DNA of 64,000 nt, taken from NCBI RefSeq assembly GCF_002798405.1, contig NZ_PGGV01000007.1:60234-124233 (forward strand), given 5' to 3'. Both the position numbers and the translations under genes were made by a program. This DNA comes from Glycomyces xiaoerkulensis (GTDB lineage: Bacteria > Actinomycetota > Actinomycetes > Mycobacteriales > Micromonosporaceae). Under the pieces are notes generated by a model that worked only from the letters and a program-made list of their open reading frames with translations, was not told the DNA's origin and searched no databases. This document shows positions 46,495 to 54,957 of this stretch, one piece after another; positions within the stretch are counted from its first letter, which is position 1, and each line of letters starts with the position of its first letter.

Positions 46495-46763
46495 GGCGGG
46501 TCCTCTCGGCGGCTCCTGTAGCCGTTGGTTTCCACTTCGCTCGACCGGCGCGAGCCTGGTTCTCGACGTCGCCGCGGTGGGTGTACCGCGATTCTAGCCT
46601 CAGGGGACCGACACTGTAAGCCTGTAGCAGCGCGCTGCCGTTGTGTAGCCGCCGGGCGAAGCCCGACGATATGGGGCTCTGGGGCGGTGACGGCGTCCGG
46701 TTTGGCGGAGGTTGAAAACCTCGATGTCGATATATATCTAAACCAAACAGTGATAGAAAACAA
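46495..46763. other. Intergenic region upstream of the phosphatidyltransferase
   Basis: No gene is credible here. It contains a promoter (46591-46619), a small hairpin GAGGTT-N3-AACCTC (about 46709) and an AT-rich patch (about 46722-46763), which supplies the U-tract of the neighbouring terminator. Confidence 0.5.
46591..46619 (-). promoter_or_regulatory. Promoter for the phosphatidyltransferase transcript
   Basis: On the minus strand TTACAG (46614-46619), 17-bp spacer, TAGAAT (46591-46596). The -10 is strong; the -35 is a partial match. The leader to the TTG start would be about 90 nt. Confidence 0.5.
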
Positions 46764-46785
46764 CCCGGGCCGATCCCGGCCCGGG
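46764..46785 (-). terminator. Intrinsic terminator of the 46.8-47.4 kb gene
   Basis: Perfect 9-bp inverted repeat CCCGGGCCG (46764-46772) / CGGCCCGGG (46777-46785) with a 4-nt loop, followed on the minus strand by TTGTTTTCTATC. It is a classical rho-independent terminator about 17 bp after the stop. Confidence 0.85.
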
Positions 46786-46802
46786 TCGCTTTCAGGCGGC
46801 CG

Positions 46803-47435
46803 CTACTGCGGCGGGGCACCCGGGATGTCCGGCGGGGCCTCCTCCTTGCGGAAGTAGGCGTTGGAAGCCGGCACCGCCAGCAGGATGATCACCAGCAGCG
46901 AGCCGAGCGTCGCCAAGGCGAACACGGCGTAGTCGACCCACGTGGCCCAGGCCGGGTAGGCGTCCATGGCGGCGTCGACCAGGGCCTGCGCGTCGAGATC
47001 GATCGGCGGGTCGGCGGCGTCGAAGCCCATCTGCATGAAGTTGGCCAGGAACACCTGCAGGGCCAGAACGAAGCCGCCGCAGATGAGCACCAGGGGCTGG
47101 AAGACCCAGGTCAGGATCCGGGTGACGCGGTTGCCGGCGAGGTTGAACAGGGCCAGCAGGACCAGGCCGGCCACGATCACCAGCGGCAGGATCAGGTCCG
47201 CGCCGGCCGGTTCGAAGGTCTGTTCGGTGACGCCGTACTCCTCCGGCAGCTCGCCGACATCGGTCCCCTGCCGCTCGAGCTCGTCGACCAGGGCCTGGTC
47301 GGCGTCGGCGCCGTAGACGAAACCGGTGATGGTCGAGACGGCCATGCCGACGGCGAGCAGCAGTTGGAGCCAGACGGCGAGGGTCACGGTGCCTGGGCGG
47401 GGCTTCCTCTGATCTGCCTGGGGCGGATTGGTCAT
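46803..47435 (-). CDS. Polytopic membrane protein, function unknown
   Basis: The protein has 210 residues with four predicted helices (about 20-40, 85-105, 115-140, 170-195) and an acidic extracellular loop between the first two (about 42-80). GGAGGAG at 47439-47445 supports the ATG at 47435 over one 9 codons upstream. It is monocistronic, with its own terminator. No family is recognised. Confidence 0.75.
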   Translation of the reverse strand: MTNPPQADQRKPRPGTVTLAVWLQLLLAVGMAVSTITGFVYGADADQALVDELERQGTDVGELPEEYGVTEQTFEPAGADLILPLVIVAGLVLLALFNLAGNRVTRILTWVFQPLVLICGGFVLALQVFLANFMQMGFDAADPPIDLDAQALVDAAMDAYPAWATWVDYAVFALATLGSLLVIILLAVPASNAYFRKEEAPPDIPGAPPQ

Positions 47436-47541
47436 GGTCTCCTCCAAGGTTCGGATGGGCATACGCTACCAACCCGGCTCCACCTTCTCAGGGAGGAACA
47501 GACGTCCTACTCCAGCAGGACGAGCGCCCCGCCGCGTCCGC

Positions 47542-48144
47542 TCACCGGCCGAGCCGGCGATGCACCGCCAGCGCGGCCCCGATCACGCAGCCGCTCATGG
47601 GGACCAGCAGGATCCACAGCGCCCAGGTGGCGACCGCCAGCACCAGCAGCCCGCCCAGGAGCATGCCGGTGCCGCCGAAGTCGCCGCGGGCGTCCTCGGC
47701 CGCCGCGGCGGCCAGGGACCGCCAGCTCGAGCCGGGCGTCCAGGCCGCGGCGGCCCGCAGCAGCACCGTCGCCGCCGCGGCGGCGACGAGCATGGTCAGC
47801 AGCGCCATCAGGGGCCGCCCGGGGACGCCTTCCACGGTCAGGACGGCCAGGTCGAGCGCGAGCAGCACGGCCGCGCCGAGGACGGCCAGGCCCGCCGGCC
47901 ATCCTTCGCGCCAGGCGGTCCGCAGGTCGCGCAGGAACTCGCCCAGGGACGAGGGGGTGCCGTCGAGGAAGGCGGCCAGGTGGCGGGTCGAGGCGGCCAG
48001 GGCGGCCGGGACGGTCACCACCGGCAGGGCGGCGAGCGTGAACCACAGCCCGGTCAGGATGCACTCGGCGAACAGCGCGAACGGCCGCGTCCGGTCGGTC
48101 GGGTCCTTCCGGCTCTTCCCGGCCACGCTCACCGGCCTTTCCAT
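47542..48144 (-). CDS. DUF624 (YesL-like) membrane protein
   Basis: This 200-residue protein has five hydrophobic helices. The N-terminal pattern (FALFAECILTGLWFTLAALP) and location right after sugar-ABC permeases identify DUF624/YesL, a regular companion of rhamnogalacturonan/rhamnose uptake systems. Biochemical role is unknown. It is the last gene of the rhamnose unit. Confidence 0.85.
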   Translation of the reverse strand: MERPVSVAGKSRKDPTDRTRPFALFAECILTGLWFTLAALPVVTVPAALAASTRHLAAFLDGTPSSLGEFLRDLRTAWREGWPAGLAVLGAAVLLALDLAVLTVEGVPGRPLMALLTMLVAAAAATVLLRAAAAWTPGSSWRSLAAAAAEDARGDFGGTGMLLGGLLVLAVATWALWILLVPMSGCVIGAALAVHRRLGR

Positions 48145-48151
48145 CGTGCGG

Positions 48152-49039
48152 CTACCCCTTGACGCCGGAGGTGGCGATGCCGCGGATGAGGAACCGCTGG
48201 AACACCAGGAAGAACAGGACCACCGGGACCAGCGACAGCAGCGTCATGGCCATCATGCCACCCCAGTTGGTGACGCCCTCGGTGTTCGAGTACGCCTGCA
48301 GCAGCCGGGGCAGGGGGAACTTCTCCATGTCGTAGAGGTAGATCAGCGGTCCCATGAAGTCGTTCCACGCCCAGATGAAGGTGAAGATCGACGAGGTCAC
48401 GATCGCCGGGCGCAGCAGGGGCAGCAGGATGCTGAAGAAGACCCGGAAGTGCCCGGCCCCGTCGATCTTGGCCGCCTGGTCGAGTTCGCGGGGGATGCCG
48501 CGCATGAACTGGATGTACAGGAACACGAAGAACGCGTCCAGTCCCAGGAACTTGCCGATCACCAGCGGGAAGTAGGTGTTGGTGACCTCGAGTTCGGAGA
48601 AGATCAGGTACTGCGGGATGAGCATGACCTGCCAGGGCAGCAGGAGGGTGGCGATGACGACGCCGAACATCGCCGTGCGGCCTGGGAAGCGCAGCCGCGC
48701 CAGGGCGTAGGCGGTGATCGAGCAGGAGGCGGTCACGCCGATCACCGACAGCGCCGAGATCACGAAGGAGTTCCAGAAGAACCGCCACAGCGGGATCCCG
48801 GCCAGACCGTCGAAGGCGCCGGCGAAGTGGTCCCAGGTGACCGTCTCGGGCCACAGTGAGGTGTCGCTGATGATGTCGGCGTTGCCCTTGATCGAGGCGG
48901 CGATGAGCCACAGCAGCGGGTACAGCACGATCGCCAGGACCAGCAGCATGATGCCGTGCCACAGGGCCGACTTGGCGCGCTCGGAGGCGGGCGGGCGGTT
49001 GCGTTCGATGGTGCGGCCGCTTGCCGTCTTGACCGTCAT
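48152..49039 (-). CDS. Carbohydrate ABC transporter permease (MalG/CUT1 type)
   Basis: This 295-residue protein has six helices, with the EAA loop visible as RELDQAAKIDGAGHFRVFFS (contact with the ATPase) and the ending GIATSGVKG typical of CUT1 permeases. It overlaps the preceding permease by 4 bp (ATGA). No ATP-binding subunit is encoded here; actinobacterial CUT1 systems often share an MsiK-like ATPase. Confidence 0.93.
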   Translation of the reverse strand: MTVKTASGRTIERNRPPASERAKSALWHGIMLLVLAIVLYPLLWLIAASIKGNADIISDTSLWPETVTWDHFAGAFDGLAGIPLWRFFWNSFVISALSVIGVTASCSITAYALARLRFPGRTAMFGVVIATLLLPWQVMLIPQYLIFSELEVTNTYFPLVIGKFLGLDAFFVFLYIQFMRGIPRELDQAAKIDGAGHFRVFFSILLPLLRPAIVTSSIFTFIWAWNDFMGPLIYLYDMEKFPLPRLLQAYSNTEGVTNWGGMMAMTLLSLVPVVLFFLVFQRFLIRGIATSGVKG

Positions 49040-50031
49040 CGGTCCTCCCCTGCGTAGAAGACGAGCTGCTTGGCGGCCCGGAACATGATGATCGTGACGA
49101 TGCCGACGGCCAGGACCAGGATCCAGGCGTAGGCCGAGGCGAAGCCCATGCGGAAGTCGGTGAAGGCGAGCGTGTAGATGCGGACGGTGTAGAACAGCGT
49201 CGACCATGCCGGCGCCCCGGCTTCCCCGCCGATGATGTAGGCGGGTCCGAACAGTTGGAAAGCGCCGACCGTCTCCATCAGGACGTTGAAGAAGATGACC
49301 GGCGAGAGCATCGGCAGGGTGATGTGGACGAATTTGCGCCACTTGCCGGCGCCGTCGACCTCGGCGGCCTCGTAGAGCTGCTGGGGCACCTGCATGAGGC
49401 CGGCCAGGAAGATCACCATGGGCGCGCCGAAGCTCCAGACGGCCAGCAGCACCAGCATCAGGATCGAGACCGAGGGGTTGCCGAGGAAGCCGCCGCCTTC
49501 CCAGCCGAACGAGCTCATGATCGAGTCCTGGACGCCGTCGTTGGAGAACAGGGCCTTCCAGATGAGTGCGACGCCGACGCTCATGGCGATCAGCGAGGGC
49601 ATGTAGAACGCGGCCCGGTAGAAGCCCATGCCGCGGCGGCGCTGCGACAGCAGCATCGCCACGAACAGCGAGGCGACCAGTTTGATGGGGACCGACACGG
49701 CCACGTACATGAGCGTGACCCGCACGGTCCGGAAGAACATCGGGTCGTCGAAGACGGCCCGGTAGTTGGTGAGCCCGGTCCACTCGCCGCCGCGGATCAG
49801 GTGGTAGTCGGTGAACGACAGGTACAGCGACCAGGCCATCGGGCCGATGGTGAGCACGGCGGTCCCGATCAGCCACGGGAGCATGAAGGTATAGCCGGCT
49901 AGGCGCTCACCTCCGCGGATCCCCGAGGAGCGGCGGCCTGCCGCTCCTCGGGGCCCGCGGACCGGTGGCGCTCCGGCCTCACCGGCCGCGCCGGGCTTCG
50001 ACTCGGCGGTGGTGGGGGGAGACGCTGACAC
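49036..50031 (-). CDS. Carbohydrate ABC transporter permease (MalF/CUT1 type)
   Basis: The protein has 331 residues. A Pro/Ala/Gly-rich N-terminal tail of about 40 residues precedes six helices; the EAA loop is QQLYEAAEVDGAGKWRKFVH. The GTG at 50031 lies 31 bp after the solute-binding gene. The DNA for the tail holds a perfect 14-bp stem-loop. A later start (for example the Met in TFMLPW) would shorten the first helix, so the long form is kept with some doubt. Confidence 0.92.
   Translation of the reverse strand: MSASPPTTAESKPGAAGEAGAPPVRGPRGAAGRRSSGIRGGERLAGYTFMLPWLIGTAVLTIGPMAWSLYLSFTDYHLIRGGEWTGLTNYRAVFDDPMFFRTVRVTLMYVAVSVPIKLVASLFVAMLLSQRRRGMGFYRAAFYMPSLIAMSVGVALIWKALFSNDGVQDSIMSSFGWEGGGFLGNPSVSILMLVLLAVWSFGAPMVIFLAGLMQVPQQLYEAAEVDGAGKWRKFVHITLPMLSPVIFFNVLMETVGAFQLFGPAYIIGGEAGAPAWSTLFYTVRIYTLAFTDFRMGFASAYAWILVLAVGIVTIIMFRAAKQLVFYAGEDR
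49921..49953 (-). promoter_or_regulatory. Strong stem-loop in the 5' part of the MalF-like gene
   Basis: CCCCGAGGAGCGGC (49921-49934) is perfectly complementary to 49940-49953, loop 5 nt. It follows the solute-binding gene by about 110 nt and probably limits permease expression or protects the 3' end of the binding-protein mRNA. Confidence 0.6.
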
Positions 50032-50062
50032 GGCTGTTGATTCCTCTGTCTCGGTGTCGGAT

Positions 50063-51361
50063 CTATTGCTCGGCCTGGAGGAGGGTCTCGGCTTCGGTGA
50101 AGAAGGTGTCGACCGCGTCGGCGACCGGCAGCTCGCCGTACAGCACCTGCTCGTAGACCTCGCCGAACTTGCTCTCGATGGCGCCGGTGGCCGCGGGCGG
50201 GGCCGGCGGCGGCGTGGTCAGGTACTGCTCCACGCTGGCCTCGTAGTCGAGCACCTGCTGGGAGATGTCGTCGATCTCGACGTTCTCGCGGCCGACGTTG
50301 GTGGCCGGGACCCCGCGGTTGGTGCCGAGGATCTTGATGGCCTCCGGGTCGGTCAGCATGAAGTCGATCAGCTTGCCGGCCGGGTCGGCGTTCGGGGTGT
50401 TGGCCGCGATGACGAACTGCATCGACGGCTTGAGGTACAGCCCCAGGTTGCTCGGGTCGGAGGTGGGCGGCGCGGCCAGGGCCGGGGTGCCGCCGTTCTC
50501 CTCGATCGTCGGTGCCAGCCAGGGCAGGAAGTTGTCCCAGGTGATCTCCGAGCCGATCGCGTCGAGGACCATGCCGTCCTCCTCCCACTGGGTGGTGACG
50601 TCGATCGGGGCGACGTGGCCGCCGGAATTGAGCTCCTCGGTCTTGGACCACCACTCGGTGAGCTGGCCCTTGTCGAAGTTGAGGGCGGTGCCGTCGTCGG
50701 TGTAGAAGCTGCCTCCCTGCTGGCGCAGCCACAGCTCCATGAAGTGGTACTGGCCGGCGTAGTCGCCGCCGCCCCACTTGCCGTCCTCGCCCAGGTCGGC
50801 GGTGACGGTCTTGATGTACTCGTGGTAGTCGTCCCAGGAGTAGCCGGCCTCGAGGCTGACGCCGGCGGCGTCGAACCAGTCGGCGCGGTAGAGCATGCCG
50901 AGCGTGTTGCCGGCGATCGGGACCGCCAGCAGTTCGTCGCCGACGTAGCCGGTGTCCAGGAAGCCCTCCATGAAATCGGAGGTGTCGACCACTCCGTCGA
51001 GCGGAAGGAGCATCCCGTTGCCGCCGAACTGGCGCAGCCGCGAGTAGTCCATCTGGAAGACGTCGGGCAGGTCCTGGGAGGCCATGCGGGTCGTCATCGA
51101 CTCCCAGTACTCGGGGAAGTCGGCGAAGTTGGTCTGGATCTTGATGCCCTCGTTCTTCTCCTGGAAGAGGTCGACGGCCTGCTGGGTGATCTCGGCGCGG
51201 TCCTCGTTGCCCCACCACTCGAAGCTGAGCTCGATCGGGTCGTCGGCGGTGCCGGCGGGACCGCCGTCGTCGCCGCAGGCGGAGGCGGCGCCGAGGGCGG
51301 CGGCCGCCGAGGCGCCGGTGAGCACGGTCCGCCGCTTGGCGCGGTATGGGTTGCGGATCAT
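50063..51361 (-). CDS. Extracellular sugar-binding lipoprotein of a CUT1 ABC transporter
   Basis: The protein has 432 residues. The signal has a basic RAKRRTVLTG region and a lipobox ending SAC (Cys about 29); two Arg before the hydrophobic core make Tat export possible. The body is a family-1 binding fold (PIELSFEWWGNEDR, IQTNFADFPEYW, TNRGVPATN near the end). AAGGAG precedes the ATG. It follows rhaB by 53 bp, so L-rhamnose or a rhamnose-containing oligosaccharide is the inferred ligand. Confidence 0.93.
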   Translation of the reverse strand: MIRNPYRAKRRTVLTGASAAAALGAASACGDDGGPAGTADDPIELSFEWWGNEDRAEITQQAVDLFQEKNEGIKIQTNFADFPEYWESMTTRMASQDLPDVFQMDYSRLRQFGGNGMLLPLDGVVDTSDFMEGFLDTGYVGDELLAVPIAGNTLGMLYRADWFDAAGVSLEAGYSWDDYHEYIKTVTADLGEDGKWGGGDYAGQYHFMELWLRQQGGSFYTDDGTALNFDKGQLTEWWSKTEELNSGGHVAPIDVTTQWEEDGMVLDAIGSEITWDNFLPWLAPTIEENGGTPALAAPPTSDPSNLGLYLKPSMQFVIAANTPNADPAGKLIDFMLTDPEAIKILGTNRGVPATNVGRENVEIDDISQQVLDYEASVEQYLTTPPPAPPAATGAIESKFGEVYEQVLYGELPVADAVDTFFTEAETLLQAEQ

Positions 51362-51414
51362 CGTGGATGTTCTCCTTCTTGATGAGGGGTCCCGCTCGCG
51401 CGGGCCTTCAGGAT

Positions 51415-52926
51415 CTATTCGGTTCTTCCCGCCTCGTCGGGGCGTGCGAGCCGTCGGTCGGCTCCGCCCGGGGACGGGAGGTCTTGGAGCCGGGCCGCGG
51501 CGTCCCGCCACGGCCCGGGCGGGCCGGCCGGTTCGTATCGGCGCGGCCGGGCGGAGGCGCGTGCGGCGCGCCTGCGGGCCTCGGGCCCGGGTTCGAGCAG
51601 GCCGATCGCCTGGGCCTGGACGAGTGCGTTGCCGAGGGCGGTGGCCTCGTCGGGTCCGGCCAGGACCGGTCGGCCGGTGGCGTCGGCGGTCAACTGGCAC
51701 AGCAGGTCGTTGTTGGAGCCGCCGCCGACCATGTGGACCAGGTCGAACTCGGTGTCGGCCAGTCGTTCCAGGTGCTCGACGGCGCGGCGGTGGGCCAGCG
51801 CGAGCGAGTCGAGGACGCAGGCGGTGATCTCGGCCGGTGTGGCCGGGACGGTCTGTCCGGTCCGCTCGCACCAGGTGCGCAGGCGCGAGGGCATGTCGCC
51901 CGGTTCGGTGAAGACCGGGTCGTCGGGGTCGACCAGGGACTGCCGGCGCGGGACGGCCCCGGCCTGTTCGATCAGGTCGGGCAGGTCGAATTCGTGGCCG
52001 TTCCTGGCCCAGGTGCGCAGGGACTCCTGGAGGAGCCAGAGGCCGGCGACGTTCCGCAGGAAGCGGGTCGAGCCGTCGGCGCCGCGTTCGTTGGTGAATC
52101 CGGCTTCCAGTGCCTCGGCGGTGAGGACCGGGCGGGCGCGTTCGGTGCCGACCAGGGACCAGGTGCCGCAGGAGATGTAGGCGGCGCGTTCGGTCTCGTA
52201 GGGGACGGCGGCGACCGCTGCGGCGGTGTCGTGGGTGGCGGTGGCGATCACGCGGGTGTCGGGGCCGAGGCCGGTGTCGTCGGCGACGGCGCCGGCGAGT
52301 GGTCCCAGGACGGTGCCGGTGGGGGTGATGGAGCCGAGCAGTCCGGGGCGGATGCCGGCGGCGGTGCGGGCGGTCTCGTCCCAGGTGCCGGTGGCCTGGT
52401 CGACCAGGCCGGTGGTGGAGGCGTTGGTGGCCTCGCAGGCGGCCTGGCCGGTGAGCCAGTAGCCGAACAGGTCGGGGATGAGCAGCAGCCGGTCGGCGGC
52501 TTCGAGCTTGGCCGCCGGTTCGGCGGCGAGCTGGAAGAGGGTGTTGAACGGCTGGTGCTGGATGCCGGTGCGGGCGTAGAGGCGTTCGGCGCCGGCCGTG
52601 GCGAGTACGCGTTCGCGGCTGTCGCGGGTGCGGCCGTCGCGGTAGCACACGGGGCTGCTGAGCAGGTGGCCGTCGGCGTCGGTGAGGGCGTAGTCGACCG
52701 CCCAGGAGTCGACGCCGATCGAGGCGGCTTCGCCGAGGGTGCGGAGGCCTTCGCGGAGGCCGTGCCAGAGTCCGAACAGGTCCCAGTAGAGGCGTCCGGC
52801 GGCTTCGGCGGCGCGGTTGGGGAACCGGGCGGTCTCGGTGAGGGTGATGCGGTCGTCGTCGACGGCGCCGGCCATGACCCGGCCCGAGGAGGCGCCCAGG
52901 TCGACCGCGGCGATCGGGGCGCTCAT
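51415..52926 (-). CDS. rhaB: Rhamnulokinase
   Basis: This 503-residue FGGY-fold sugar kinase starts AAVDLGASSGRVM (first phosphate loop). It has IGVDSWAVDYAL, the second motif ATHDTAAAVAAVP, ISCGTWSLVG and VGGGSNNDLLCQL. These fit RhaB, which phosphorylates L-rhamnulose at C1. The ATG overlaps the aldolase/dehydrogenase stop by 4 bp. The C-terminal about 50 residues are Arg/Pro-rich and not conserved in the family. Confidence 0.94.
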   Translation of the reverse strand: MSAPIAAVDLGASSGRVMAGAVDDDRITLTETARFPNRAAEAAGRLYWDLFGLWHGLREGLRTLGEAASIGVDSWAVDYALTDADGHLLSSPVCYRDGRTRDSRERVLATAGAERLYARTGIQHQPFNTLFQLAAEPAAKLEAADRLLLIPDLFGYWLTGQAACEATNASTTGLVDQATGTWDETARTAAGIRPGLLGSITPTGTVLGPLAGAVADDTGLGPDTRVIATATHDTAAAVAAVPYETERAAYISCGTWSLVGTERARPVLTAEALEAGFTNERGADGSTRFLRNVAGLWLLQESLRTWARNGHEFDLPDLIEQAGAVPRRQSLVDPDDPVFTEPGDMPSRLRTWCERTGQTVPATPAEITACVLDSLALAHRRAVEHLERLADTEFDLVHMVGGGSNNDLLCQLTADATGRPVLAGPDEATALGNALVQAQAIGLLEPGPEARRRAARASARPRRYEPAGPPGPWRDAAARLQDLPSPGGADRRLARPDEAGRTE

Positions 52927-54956
52927 CGGAGGAACCCCTGCGGGTTGCCCGAGTCGACCGGGAGGTGGACGCCGGTGGTGAGGCCGAGGTCGGGTCCGAC
53001 CAGGGCGTAGACGGCGTCGGCGACCGATTCGGGGAGGACCTCCTTCTTCAGCAGGGTGCGTCCGGCGTAGTAGCGGCCGAGTTCTTCCTCTTTGACGCCG
53101 TAGACGGCGGCGCGCTCGGCGCCCCAGCCGCCGGCGAAGATGCCCGATCCGCGGACGACGCCGTCGGGGTTGACGCCGTTGACGCGGATGCCGTGCTCGC
53201 CGAGTTCGGCGGCCAGGAGGCGGACCTGGTGGGCCTGGTCGGCTTTGGTCGCGGAGTAGGCGATGTTCTTGGGGCCGGCGAAGACGGCGTTCTTGGAGAC
53301 GATGTAGACGATGTCGCCGCCCAGGCACTGGGCGATCATGAGCTTCGCGGTCTCGCGGGAGACCAGGAAGGAGCCCTTGGCCATGACCTCGTGCTGGAGG
53401 TCCCAGTCGGCGGCGGTGGTCTCGGTGAGCGGTTTGGACTGGGAGAGGCCGGCGTTGTTGACCACCAGGTCGATGCCGCCGAAGGCGAGGGCGGCGCGGT
53501 CGACCGCGGCGGCGACGGCCTGCTCGTCGGTGACGTCGGCGGCGATGCCGACCGCGACGTCGGTGTTACCGATCTCAGATGCGGCGTCGATCGCCTTGTC
53601 GGCGTTGAGGTCGGCGATGACGACGCAGGCGCCTTCGGCGGCCAGTCGCGCCGCGGTGGCCTTGCCGATGCCGCCGGCGGCGCCGGTGACCAGCGCGACG
53701 CGTCCGGCCAGGGGTTTGGGCGCCGGGAGGCGCCGGAGCTTGGCCTCTTCGAGGGCCCAGTACTCGATGCGGAACTTCTCGGACTCGTCGATCGGGGCGT
53801 AGGTGGAGATCGCTTCGGCGCCGCGCATGACGTTGACGGCGTTGAGGTAGAACTCTCCGGCGACGCGGGCGGTCTTCTTGTCGGCGCCGAAGGAGAACAT
53901 GCCGACGCCGGGGACCAGGACGATCGCCGGGTCGGCCCCGCGCATCGGGGGGCTGTCGGGTCCGGCGTGGCGCTCGTAGTAGGCGGCGTAGTCCTCCCGG
54001 TAGGCCGCGTGGCGCTCCCGGAGGTGCTCGACGACCTCCTCGAGCGGGGCGTCGGCGGCGGTCTCCAGGACCAGGGGCCGGACCTTGGTGCGCAGGAAGT
54101 GGTCGGGGCAGGAGGTCCCGAGCGAGGCGAGTTCGGGCATCCTCTCGCCGGAGAGGAATTCGAGGACGGCCTCGTCGTCGCAGAAGTGCCCGACCCGGCG
54201 GGCGTCGGTGGAGGCCAGGCCCCGGATGATCGGTGCCAGAGCGGCGGCGCGGTCGGCGCGGTCGGGTTCGCCGAGCGGTTTCCAGGCGGCGACGGCGGCG
54301 CCGAACGGGTCGGTCTTCCCGTGCTCGGCGATGAACGCCTCGCACCCGCGGATGATCTCCAGCGAGTTCGCTTCGCATTCGGCGGAGGTCTCACCCCAGG
54401 CGGTGATGCCGTGGCCGCCGAGGATGCAGCCGATCGCCTGGGGGTTGGCGCGCTTGATCTCGGCGATGTCGAGTCCGAGCTGGAAGCCAGGGCGGCGCCA
54501 CGGGACCCACACCACGCGGTCGCCGAAGCACTCCCGGGTGAGCCGCGGCCCGTCGACGGCGGTGGCGAAGGCGATCCCGGAGTCGGGGTGCAGGTGGTCG
54601 ACGTGGTCGGCCTCGACCAGGCCGTGCATGGCGGTGTCGATGGAGGGGGCGGCGCCGCCGCGGCCGTGGAGGCAGTAGTCGAAGCGGCCGACCATCTCGT
54701 CTTCGGCTTCCACGCCGGGGTAGGTGCCGACCATGGCGCGCATGCGGTCCAGGCGCAGCACGGCCAGGCCCTCGGGCCGGAGGGTGCCGAGGTCGCCGCC
54801 GGAGCCTTTGACCCACAGCAGTTCGACGTCCTCGCCGGTGACCGGGTCGGCCCGGGTGCCCTTGGCGGAGGTGTTGCCGCCGGCGAAGTTGGTGTTGCGC
54901 TTGTCGGCGCCGATCCGGTTGGACCGGGCGATGAGTTCGTTGACCGGTTCGCTCAC
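52923..54956 (-). CDS. Bifunctional rhamnulose-1-phosphate aldolase / L-lactaldehyde dehydrogenase
   Basis: The protein has 677 residues. The N-terminal class II aldolase domain (about 1-400) has NFAGGNTSAKG, DHVDHLHPDSGIAFA and GHGITAWG for zinc and substrate binding. The C-terminal SDR domain (about 415-677) has ALVTGAAGGIGKATA, VVNNAGLS and YSATK. This fusion (RhaE/RhaEW type) splits rhamnulose-1-phosphate and oxidises the lactaldehyde. It lies between rhaI and rhaB, with 1-bp and 4-bp junctions. Confidence 0.95.
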   Translation of the reverse strand: MSEPVNELIARSNRIGADKRNTNFAGGNTSAKGTRADPVTGEDVELLWVKGSGGDLGTLRPEGLAVLRLDRMRAMVGTYPGVEAEDEMVGRFDYCLHGRGGAAPSIDTAMHGLVEADHVDHLHPDSGIAFATAVDGPRLTRECFGDRVVWVPWRRPGFQLGLDIAEIKRANPQAIGCILGGHGITAWGETSAECEANSLEIIRGCEAFIAEHGKTDPFGAAVAAWKPLGEPDRADRAAALAPIIRGLASTDARRVGHFCDDEAVLEFLSGERMPELASLGTSCPDHFLRTKVRPLVLETAADAPLEEVVEHLRERHAAYREDYAAYYERHAGPDSPPMRGADPAIVLVPGVGMFSFGADKKTARVAGEFYLNAVNVMRGAEAISTYAPIDESEKFRIEYWALEEAKLRRLPAPKPLAGRVALVTGAAGGIGKATAARLAAEGACVVIADLNADKAIDAASEIGNTDVAVGIAADVTDEQAVAAAVDRAALAFGGIDLVVNNAGLSQSKPLTETTAADWDLQHEVMAKGSFLVSRETAKLMIAQCLGGDIVYIVSKNAVFAGPKNIAYSATKADQAHQVRLLAAELGEHGIRVNGVNPDGVVRGSGIFAGGWGAERAAVYGVKEEELGRYYAGRTLLKKEVLPESVADAVYALVGPDLGLTTGVHLPVDSGNPQGFLR

Positions 54957-54957
54957 G

